A DNA stretch of 64,000 nt from Pelodera strongyloides (taxonomy: Eukaryota; Nematoda; Chromadorea; Rhabditida; Rhabditidae), in the NCBI GenBank assembly GCA_036852015.1, contig JAANDG010000193.1, positions 124,001-188,000 on the forward strand, in the 5' to 3' direction. Position 1 is the stretch's first letter; every line of letters begins with the position of its first letter. The notes beneath the pieces are model-generated. The model ran no database searches. It worked only from the letters and a program-made list of their open reading frames with translations, and was not told where the DNA came from. Shown piece by piece: positions 34,201 through 42,952 of the stretch. The position numbers and the translations under genes were made by a program.

Positions 34201-37200
34201 CAGGATGCCATTCTACCCATCTTTCATGCGCCTCTCCAATTTTCCAATCCAATGTACTAGGTATGTATTCTATATGGTACTAGCGAAGTTTTCTCTTACA
34301 TGTTAGGCTACGCTACCTCATTATTTCAGTCTTTCTTTGTTACTTCAATGAATAGTGGAATAATTCTATCTATTGTTAGCTTTTAAATATTCTTTACTCG
34401 CGGTATCTGCATCTTCCTAGTGTAAGTGCAGAGGCTGCACAAAAATTTCCCATTTCGCCCCTTCCTTTATTTCCCGGATACGGGATACTACCGATACTAG
34501 GAGCTGGAGCAAGAGGTGGGACGCGAGCTAAATGGTCCCTTCCATTCCTGTTATTGTATATATATATCGTAACTAATCGTATGTATTTCAGGACGCGTGC
34601 TTCCTACCATGTTCTGGTCCGTCTGGTCGCGAGCCGTGCGGGAGGCAGGGAGGCGCTGAGCTGGCCTCATCTCGTTACTTATGGAGGTATGCTTATAAAA
34701 CATTTCTTTCTTCGTATTGTAACTGGCCTAACTATGTGTTTCCCTCTATCTATACATGCGTTCGTTTTTCTTTCTAGTTGTTAGACATCAGAGGAAGTTT
34801 TCCTAAGGGTTAACCGAAAATACGTCGGACGCGTTGCCTTTTCAGTCAACGTCTAGTCTACTCTATTTTAGGTAGGTTCAACCGTTCAACTGGTCGCTGA
34901 AACTCAATGTCATAGATCCTGGCGGCCTCCTGTCTGCCCCAATAAACAAGGTAAATAGTTTTCCAATTCTAATTCGTGTTGCTTTCTTGTGTGTCACAAT
35001 GAAAAGGACAAGTAAATTCCTTTTAATAGAGTATTCATGTTGCAAGTGCCAACCATCTCGGAAAAAGTAAGACCGAAAGTGCGCAAGTGTCGCATTTCGT
35101 GGAAGGATTTCGCGTGCGAACTTGGGACGTAAATACTCTACGAATATTATGCTATATTCGCCCTATTTTTTATGTTAAATGTAACTGATTTTAACCATTC
35201 CAGGAGTGTACTGTGTAATGTCTACGTTGGTCGGTCTTGCGAAGGGGACATGGAAGACCGCGCACCGCGAAGTTTGCATATTCGTGCAGATTCTGGTACT
35301 ACCTTCTTACCTTCTCCTTTCGCAGTAGAATTCCCCAATTACCTAGATTTTAGACGAGACTATATGAAAACTGGTGAGCAGTGCATTCTCTCCCCCAAAT
35401 TTATTTTTCTGAGTTCCTTTGTTCCTTAGTATTATTTAATTGTTGTATATTTACTTTTAATCTGTTTGATTTGTAGTTATATTGATAAGCAAGATAAAAC
35501 ATAGTTTACGTAGTAAGTAGCTCGTAGTCCAACATAACACTTGACTAGACTTCTGCTTTATACATTTATTTATGTAATTTATGTCGTCCTAGTTTGTTAA
35601 TTTAAGTTTGCAGTTTATAATCTTATTTGTAAAAAAGTAAACATATTTATTTTATATGCATTTAAAATAAACATTTTTGTGTTTAATTATTCGTTACTAT
35701 TGTTTTTTTGTATGGGCGGCGGTTTTTGCCGCGGTGCGGCGAGGCGGTGAAAGGTGTATCGTTGTCTGCGCCCTCCTCGACGAGAGAGCATTCCCGAGCT
35801 TTTTTCGACAATTCTCCGACCTTTTTCCAAGTAGAATTCTAGTGAAAAAAAGCTAAAATTCTACCTTATTTTTTCTCGGTCCTAGCTCGGAGAATTGTCG
35901 GAAAAAGCTTGGAAATAAAGATCGTAGAATCCGTGGGATGGTCAAGGATACGATCGGCAATACGGAAAGGGTATTCAAATTGACTACATACATCAAGAAT
36001 GAAAGACTTGCTACTAGAACAATGCATTTGCCAGAGAGAGCACCAATTGTCAAGGGACTGTAGATCAGATTTGATAACGGAAAAGTCAAAGTGGGGATCA
36101 ACGATAGGACGATAAATTTTTAAGTCATCGGCAAACAAAAGACATTTACTAGTGATATGGTCAGGTAGATCATTTATAAATAAAAGAAACAGAACAGGTC
36201 CTAAAACACTTCCTTGAGGAACAGGAAAGAGGCTACACGGATGGATGAGGTAGATTCGCCTATACGAACAGAAAAGGTACGACTAGAAAGATAACTGTTT
36301 ATCCACCTGATTAGCATGGGAGAAATGGCATAGGTTTGCATTTTGTGGATAAGCAGTTGATGGTTAACTTTATCGAACGCTTTTTCGAAATCAATATAAG
36401 CACAAGCGGTCTGGTGATTCAAATCCTTAGATGAAATCCAATCTTGGAGCATTATAAGCAACTGAGAGGCCGTTGAATGATTAGAACGAAAACCAAATTG
36501 AGCGGAGGACATAAAATTATTCCTATCCATGTGACCGACAATGGACTGCTTAATAATAATTTCTAACAATTTGCACACAGAAGAGGTAAGGGAAATAGGG
36601 CGATAATTGGAGCATAGAGTTTTCGAGGACTTTTTATGTAGTGGGGTAACAATGGCAGTTCTCCATTGCTGAGGAACTTCGCCAGTAAGAAGAGAGCAAT
36701 TGAAGAGTTTACATAAATGGGGAGCGAGCAAATGAATACATTTCAACAAAAAGTAGGATGGAATATCATCGGGTGTACGACTACACTTTGACTTTAATTT
36801 ACGGCTTGCATCAATTACATTAGAAGGGGTACAGAGGAAGGGATCATCAACAACGGTGCATACACGATTATCAAGAGTGGGTAGATTTGTAATAGGGCCA
36901 GGGTCAGAGAAAACTGAAACAAAATAATCTGCAAACACTTCAACAATTTCCGGCTTATTTGTTAACAAATTTGTGGTACATGGATCCTCAATACAAGAAA
37001 TTTCAGAATTTACCTTAGTTGTGCGAAGATAGGAATAGAAACGGCGAGGGCAACCACTAGAAATAATTTTGCGTTCACGATAGGAATAGAACTTTCTACA
37101 GTACTTACGATAAAGGACAGAAATTTTCAAAAAGTTATCAAAAGAACCTGTCTTCAGGAAATGGTTCCAGGCTTGTTGGCGTCGTTGATCGGTTCTGAAG

Positions 37201-39604
37201 ATGTGGCCAGGGACTTCCTTGACGGTACCTATCCGTTTCTCAGGGACAAACAAAGTTATACAATTGGATAATAACGAACAAAAATGGTCATATCGAGATT
37301 GAAGGGAGGAATTGCTGTCAGAAACAAAGGACCAATCGATACACGATAAATGATAATTAATAAGGTCATAATCAGCGGAATAAAAATCGCGAGTGAATGT
37401 ACTAGGAGGACAATTAATTTCACATTTAATGGAGAATAGAATAGAACAATGGTCACTTCTGCCAAAGGGTTGTTGTACTGCGCAGGAAAAAACCACGCCA
37501 TCCGCGGACAATATTAAGTCAAGAATGTTATCAGAACGAATATAAGTTGGAACGTGAACATGGAGAAGTAAATCGAAACAATGCATAAAATTTTGCAATA
37601 AATCACACAAATTACCGGGAAAAGAAGGGCCAGGTTTGACGGGAATATTGAAGTCACCAGTAAGAATGGAATTTTCAGTAACGTAAGGAGATAATTCACT
37701 AAAAAGCTCTTCTGTATCACACGCCGAAATATGAGGGGGACGGTATACGGAGAAAACACGAGTTGACTGACCTGACTTAGAATTGCACAAATCTACGATA
37801 ACTACATCACATCCAGCACAGTTAAACGAGGCAACAAGTATGGAAATTACGTTCTTACGTATAGCTAACAGGACACCTCCACCATGGGAATTTCTATCAC
37901 AACGATAAATGTTATAATAACCAGACTTATCAAAGATTGAAGTGGGGTAGTTTTCATGTAACCACGTTTCTTGAACACTAATTAGGGAATAAACACACGA
38001 TTCTAAGAGAACGGATAATTCAGCCTCATTAGACTTAGCAGAACGAACATTAAAGGATACACACTTCAGTTCTGAGTTAGTTGTGGTCCCCTTTAAAGTC
38101 CACTCTGCCTCGTTTAGGTAAAGGAAGTCTAAGGATGAGACGGGGGCGAGAAGGAGTAGAACCTATACGAGGTGTGGCACTCTTGCGTTTTTTAGGACGC
38201 GTACGCTTCTGGGAATAAATCTCGAGCGGTTCAGAGCACACGGAGATGGCAGATACCGAACCAGTGTCGTCGTCATCGGGTGGTGGCACGGGGGGCAAGA
38301 CTGAACGATAGGCGACACTTGTAGTTGTCACGGGCAGTGGCACATCAACGCAAACGGGAGCTGGCACATCAACGGAAGAGGAAGTACTGGGGGTGCTGGG
38401 GGAGGGGAGCGGAGGAATGGACTGGGCCGGGGCTGTAGCAGGGTTCGGGCGGGGAAGTCGAATGAAGATGAACCTCATGTAGTACGGGGCGTCTAGCATG
38501 GATCTGGTCTTGAACGTAGAAACCAGGTTTCGAGCTTGATGGCTGTTCTTGAATTGGACTTTCATCAGGCGAGGGCGTGATGGGTTCGGAACGCCCATAC
38601 GGTAGCTGTCCAAGACGGTGGCGTCGAGACCGAAATATGTTAGCAGATCATATATGAGATAACGGTCATGGCAACGTCGAACATAAGGAGTGATCAATGG
38701 ATCAGGAGGGAACTCGGGCAGACCATATAGCACAACTGAGTGGTCTGCACAATATGTCACCTGTTTCTCCTCGTACTCCGGTATGTCCCGCAGAGCTTCG
38801 ACCGGGGGAATTGCGATGGGGTGAGCAGGGTGAGCAATGTCCATCTGCAGCAGACGGGGTATCTTCTTTCCAGCCATCCTCCTCTCCACTCCACACGCAG
38901 CTCCCAAGAATCGGCACTCGCCCGGCAGCGGCACCTCAAACTTGGGTAATTAAACCTGGGTAAAAATACCAATGATAATGACGTAATGACTCTATGTTAA
39001 TAGATGTGCTGTAAAGTCTATACCGTAGGATAGTCTGCTGCCCACTGGAATTCTACAATGAACGACTTCTCTTTGTCCCGACCAAACAGATACTGTACAC
39101 GGTTGTCCGACATCTAAAGTAAGTAAGTAAGGAATACTTTTTGAATTGAAGCAAAAAAAACTATTTTCCCATGAATAGTGATTGTACCATTGAGTGGTAA
39201 CTGGTAACCTTGTTATTGGTTATGCCCAATCAGCGCCTCAGGGTGTACTGTAGATGTGTTACAGTAATCCAAGAGTCATGCCACAAAAGTTATCGATAAC
39301 TAAAAGGGGTTCTCCAGTGAGCGGCCTGCAGGCCCGGATGTGGCTCAGTACCCTCACTGGCATGAATGCTGGGAGCATGTTCACCTCACAACGTCCCAGT
39401 GGAATGTGAGAGAAAGAGAGAGACCTCCTCACGAAATATAGAGACGCAGAGACAAATTGTTCCCACCGGGAAAGCTATCACAGTTCGCACATACGGCCAC
39501 AGGTTCAAAATAAACTTAGTCACCTTTTTAAAGTCCTCGTCACCTTCGAAGATTGATTCGAGCACCTCCATCTCTGTAGCTTGTTCTTCACTTGGGTCAC
39601 TCAT
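31236..39604 (-). CDS. RWDD4: RWDD4, RWD-domain protein, with a LINE in its second intron
   Basis: A small RWD-fold protein of unclear molecular role. Minus-strand exons: 39604-39524 ([20 protein letters not shown]), 39113-39024 ([20 protein letters not shown], ending ADYPT), 32197-32121 ([20 protein letters not shown]), 31930-31822 ([20 protein letters not shown]), about 31716-31607 ([20 protein letters not shown] and [12 protein letters not shown]) and about 31297-31236 ([20 protein letters not shown], stop TGA). Phases agree at every join checked. Human RWDD4 has the same series: MELEALRSIYEGDESF, EISWTETYP, AMTYTLFEYAKDN, LSKAQKRKLADK, RGWNWVDVVKHLS. Intron 2 (39023-32198) is 6.8 kb because it contains a LINE, itself broken by another element. 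A TTTTCAG acceptor lies 3 nt before the ATG. Confidence 0.9.
31399..31533. mobile_element. 135-bp foldback element in the last RWDD4 intron
   Basis: Opens CCCTATTCACCAACACACAG and continues GGAGCCC; ends with the exact inverse complement GGGCTCCCTGTGTGTTGG, then TGAATAGGG. The interior is CT/GC-rich (CTAGGCTCACGGGCGCTCTG). The flanks (GAGT and TCTC) show no clear target duplication. A short MITE or hairpin repeat without coding capacity. Confidence 0.65.
33071..35911. mobile_element. 2.8 kb element with inverted ends inserted in the LINE
   Basis: The left end CAAGCTTTTTCCGACAA (33071) and right end TTGTCGGAAAAAGCTTG (to 35911) are exact inverse complements. Inside each lie CTCGGAAAAAGCT / AGCTTTTTCCGAG motif runs (33095-33240 and 35790-35890). 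The LINE coding sequence stops at one edge and resumes at the other, which defines the insertion. No clear target duplication is visible next to the ends, so the class (TIR DNA transposon, foldback or Pack-type carrier) is open. No transposase was recognised. The interior contains GT-AG introns and a spliced frame described separately. The family resemblance to the repeat at 26545 suggests it has other copies. Confidence 0.6.
34135..35328 (+). CDS. Candidate spliced ORF of unknown function inside the nested element (3' part)
   Basis: I do not recognise this protein. Four segments with GT-AG borders join in one frame: 34135-34260, 34592-34686, 34876-34950 and 35204-35328, ending at TAG. Intron phases agree at all three joins. 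Predicted pieces are [89 protein letters not shown] and a hydrophobic end [17 protein letters not shown]. About 140 residues are visible. The 5' part could not be joined: upstream segments such as 33659-33743 and 33804-33862 are open but do not connect cleanly. It may be the element's own gene, a gene fragment carried by the element, or a chance assembly. Confidence 0.3.
38077..38934 (-). CDS. LINE ORF1 protein, RRM-like RNA-binding protein
   Basis: 285 residues, intact. ORF1 proteins of LINEs coat their RNA and act as chaperones during target-primed reverse transcription. The middle resembles the RRM-like core common in CR1/L1 ORF1: [14 protein letters not shown], then [40 protein letters not shown] and a hydrophobic/basic strand. 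The C-terminal third is Pro/Ser/Val-rich with basic [13 protein letters not shown] stretches. I see no CCHC zinc knuckle. It is followed directly, with slight overlap, by the ORF2 frame at +1 relative to ORF1. ATG 38934 is the first in frame. Confidence 0.7.
   Translation of the reverse strand: MPLPGECRFLGAACGVERRMAGKKIPRLLQMDIAHPAHPIAIPPVEALRDIPEYEEKQVTYCADHSVVLYGLPEFPPDPLITPYVRRCHDRYLIYDLLTYFGLDATVLDSYRMGVPNPSRPRLMKVQFKNSHQARNLVSTFKTRSMLDAPYYMRFIFIRLPRPNPATAPAQSIPPLPSPSTPSTSSSVDVPAPVCVDVPLPVTTTSVAYRSVLPPVPPPDDDDTGSVSAISVCSEPLEIYSQKRTRPKKRKSATPRIGSTPSRPRLILRLPLPKRGRVDFKGDHN
39390..39515. repeat. Dispersed repeat, copy 1 (partner at 51572)
   Basis: Read on the minus strand this first RWDD4 intron contains CTGTGGCCGTATGTGCGAAC and GGTGGGAACAATTTGTCTCTG. 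The plus strand at 51590-51645 carries CTGTGGCCGTATGCCCGAAC and GGTTGGGAGAATTTGTCTCTG. The shared block is about 70 bp. It may be a SINE fragment, but no Pol III box can be assigned with confidence. Confidence 0.45.
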
Positions 39605-39970
39605 TATCTGAAAAGGACAAATGCTGTATATAATTGAAAGAAATTAATAATCAAACGATATAATGAACAAATATGAGGAATAGATTAATTATAATTAAAA
39701 TCCACGAATCGTTCGCGCTCCAAACAAATTTCCAAATGTGAAAAGTGCGATTTCGCATTATGACCACATTTCGTCTGCGTCTCTCCTCTTCTCTAACTAT
39801 TTCGTCCGCGGGAATTCAAATTTACTTTCGCATTTCTGTTTTTTTTTCTTTTGATTATTGAGATGTTTGTGCTTGTTGTGTTTTTCTTCTATTTTGCTAC
39901 TCTGGTGGTGTTTATTTTGATTGTTGGTAAATCACTACTGTATTGAAATAACAAGTGGTACTCTTTTTAG

Positions 39971-42507
39971 ATGAGTAGCGCCCGGCCAGAACCAAAAAAG
40001 TTGGGGACATCGGACGTATCGTCTATTTTCGATCTACAGGTAAGTGCATGGGAAGCCAAAACCCCCTTCAAGTTCATCGAAAAATCCGGCCTTGATTAGG
40101 GCCATATCGGGGGTTTTTGGAAGACTCGGGACTATATAGGGTTTTTTTTTCGAAAATAACCAGGGCCATATCGGGGTTTCCACTTTCCTGATCAAATAAA
40201 CTAATAAATTGATATCCAGTGAAAAGAGTTGATGTTGTATACTCATATTCTTGACAAATGATCGTGTTTTAGAACGAGCTGATCAAGAAGCGAAGCCAAG
40301 TAGCCAACAAAAAACCTGCGGTTACGGGCGAATATGCTATTCATGGGAATAAGGTAAGGAAAATGTCTTGTACCCACCTTCATAACTGAATTAGGGAGAG
40401 GACAGGGTTCCCACAACATCAACTTCCGATGAGGTTAAAACCCGGGAACCCCTCTCCACAGGGACACACTAAACCATGATCATTAGTGGAGCTTGCTTAC
40501 GATATCCCTCAAATGGAAAAGACACTGTGCCCCCTATGTTATTCTCAACTTTGATTGTTTTTACCTTTACTTATTTCCGATATGTATGATCTTCTTTCAG
40601 GGCGGTGTTTTGACTGTAAAAAAGGAAGAGCGACAGAAATTGAGCACTGAAGCTCAAGAGAGAAAGCGAAAGATTGCTGAATATGAAAGGGCCCTTCGAG
40701 CAGAAGAGGAGGAGCGGATAGCCAAGTCAACTGCCAAAATGAAGGTATTTGTTTATTTACAGTTTCACTGACATGACAACGCGAGTTGCCAAAAATCCTG
40801 TTCTTATTTTAGCTCTGACAAACCCCAGTTCTAGTGTATGAATTAACATGTAAAGCTTTCATATCTGGAGACAAGACAAACGCGCCCAACCTGTAGTCTG
40901 TGAAAATCTTTATGGTCTATCCTGCTCATTTTTAGGAAAAAACCGAACTGTATGAAAAGCTCAAGGATGGAGATATCGTTCTCACGCACAAGGATGAAGT
41001 GCCAGTGCAGTTTATGGTTGATTTCCAGTTGAAGAATAAAATGTACCAGGAAGTGAGTTCTATTTATAATCCTCATTAGCTCTTACAATCACAATAAAAG
41101 CGAACTACGGGTTTTCGAAGTAACTTGGATTGCTCCCGATATTACAGGATGGGCTAATTGAATGACCTTTTCGTTCATTTCGTTGTCGCATTTGTTTCTC
41201 TAAACTCAATCGTATTTATGTTATTTTCAGGAAGCAGATCAGAGAGCGGGTATCTCAAAAGCTCAAAATGCACACGAGGATGAGCCAGGGCCTTCGTCTT
41301 CAAGTAAAAATGATGTCATTTATCACTTCAATCCAGATGAAGGTCCGTTTGATTTTTTTATATTTGGAAAGGTTTTGTGTATCTCTTTTACACTTGTATG
41401 CCAGTTGTTTTATAGAAGAGTATTGTCATCATAAAGTGCCCAAAAATCCTTTGCAAAACGTGATCTGTTGAACGGAAAATATTTATTGAATAATCGATAT
41501 CGAATTATTTTTGTTTTATTCAGAACGGCGAGAATACGGAGCGTCTCATATAAAGTTGGCACAAGAAGAGGAGAAAAGACAACAGCAAATCAAGGAGTTG
41601 TACGAGTTGAGCGACAAAACTGCCCAGTAAGTGTTACTTGATTGCATCTTTTTATTGTTGTTCATTATGTGTACAACTTTAATTTCTTGTTTATTTTTTG
41701 GTTATTCTAACCAAGTAAATGTAGTAGACTGACTTTCTATTTGGATGTTTTCATCTATTATGAATTATGAATATTTGTTGTTATTTCTAGGGAACGTGCT
41801 AAGCGACAGGAAGTTTTAAAGAAACGAGAAGAAGCAAAGAGACAAAAGACCAATGCTTTGAGGAGACGACTTGGGTTACCAGGTTTGATTTTGGATTTAC
41901 ATATATTCCAGTAAGTCAGTCTTTCAATACGTTTTGATTTCGCTATTTGCTGTGTGAAATATTGTTCATATCTCACATCCAAAAAACCGCATGTTTCAAC
42001 GGTTTCATATAATTACGTAACGCACAGAAATAGTTCTCGATCACTTATTTGTAATCTTAGAAGAGAAAGAGCCTGAACCGGAACCTGAACCAGTATATCT
42101 CGATATCCCACTACCAAAGGAGGAAACGGTGGAGGAAAGAGTGAGTTATAAATAATGTGCAGATATGAATCCGTTTTGTTTATCTTCTACATCTTCGTGC
42201 GTTTACTGGTATCATGAATCACCCATTGAAATATGTATCATCTCTGGAGGGAAATATAAACTATGTATACTGAGTGAAACATATCGTATATTGATAAAAA
42301 AAAAGATTAGCGGCCACTAAACTAACCAGACCGTATCCGTTGACACACAATATTTAAACCTCCGAAAAGTTTAATCACTTATTTCAGTTTGCCAAGCGCA
42401 TCAAGACTGATAGGGAATGGGATCGAGGAAAGGGCTCCTACAATCAATGGATCACAAAACAGAGGGAGGAGAGAGAGGAGGAGTTCGCTCCCCCTTCTTT
42501 TTATTAG
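39971..42507 (+). CDS. CCDC174: CCDC174 homologue
   Basis: CCDC174 is a nuclear coiled-coil protein linked to the exon junction complex through EIF4A3. The start is ATG 39971, directly after a splice-type TTTTTAG, giving MSSARPEPKKLGTSDVSSIF followed by DLQNELIKKRSQVANKKP (human [20 protein letters not shown]). Later exons encode KEKTELYEKLKDGDIV (human EKAKLYEKMTKGDFI), a region around YHFNPDEERREYGASHIKLA, the Arg/Lys/Glu-rich helix AQERAKRQEVLKKREEAKRQ and the diagnostic end REWDRGKGSYNQWITKQREE with EEEFAPPSFY (human REWDRGKEFSFGYWSKRQ..DPEFAPPSDY). The protein stops there and lacks the human C-terminal extension. It is divergent from RWDD4 (367 bp between starts) and 445 bp ahead of DPP8/9. 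Intron 1 carries a CCGATATGG-family repeat. Confidence 0.85.
40076..40192. repeat. CCGATATGG-family repeat in CCDC174 intron 1
   Basis: A short relative of the 21735-22070 array: GGGCCATATCGGGGGTTTTT, a diverged ACTCGGGACTATATAGGG unit and a final GGGCCATATCGGGGTTTCC followed by the same right border ACTTTCCTG. The left side CATGGGAAGCCAAAACCCCC resembles that array's left border. About three units. It shows that the family is dispersed rather than a one-off satellite. Confidence 0.65.
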
Positions 42508-42952
42508 AAATAGTTTTATTTGGGTACACTACGGTACTGTGTCGTACGGGTCTTGCTCTAGCACTGTGTGATGGACCTTATACTGAGTTAGTTATGATAA
42601 GTAGACGTAGATATACCCGTAGTCTATTGGTTTCTTCGTCTGGCTCTGTAACTTGACATGTCTATGCCTAGTCTTTATTTGTATACTCGTTTTTATGTTT
42701 TATTGTATGAGCATCTATATATTATGTGTTATTCGTCAAGATAGTACATAATAATAATTCTATGTACCTGCAAGAGGTTATATAGATGTAAATAAATAAT
42801 TGGCTTTGACGTGATTCGATGATGATTATTGAACAATCTGATACGTTGTTGGCGTTCGGTATCTGTGCATTTTTCCTTTGAATGTTCGTGGATTATATAG
42901 TATGCAAAGTAGTCGTTAATAACTTATGTTATTTATAGGCTTACAATTAGTG

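Larger units (their letters stand above)
32433..38095 (-). pseudogene. LINE ORF2: APE endonuclease plus reverse transcriptase, broken
   Basis: ORF2 begins around the ORF1 stop. Its frame is already open there and reads [20 protein letters not shown] with no early ATG; the first in-frame ATG I see is 37790. The endonuclease domain shows [28 protein letters not shown] and a [14 protein letters not shown] block. The reverse transcriptase domain shows [56 protein letters not shown] and [12 protein letters not shown] one-base change near 36245 shifts the frame just before [19 protein letters not shown], and the catalytic motif FADD follows at about 36136. The insertion then splits the gene; the C-terminal part resumes with [18 protein letters not shown] and [11 protein letters not shown] to 32433. 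Not translatable as it stands. Confidence 0.8.
32285..38985 (-). mobile_element. Non-LTR retrotransposon (LINE, two ORFs), interrupted by a later insertion
   Basis: A LINE in RWDD4 intron 2, same strand as the gene. Order on the minus strand: ORF1 (38934-38077), then ORF2 with an endonuclease and reverse transcriptase domain running to about 35915, a 2.8 kb foreign element (33071-35911), then the rest of ORF2 (about 33060-32433) and a 3' end with AATAAAGTATTCAATATAAT near 32310-32285. The two-ORF layout, APE-type endonuclease and FADD reverse transcriptase motif place it with CR1/jockey-type elements. The limits are estimates: the 5' end lies between 38985 and the RWDD4 exon at 39024. At least one frameshift (about 36245) and the insertion make this copy inactive. 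Confidence 0.8.

Noticed and set aside
37256..37759. Two 81-codon hydrophobic minus-strand frames
   Set aside because: They are other-frame shadows of the LINE ORF2 endonuclease region.
42389..42656. Two plus-strand frames overlapping the CCDC174 end
   Set aside because: Out-of-frame readings of the last CCDC174 exon (EWDRGKGSYNQW frame is the real one) and its 3' UTR.
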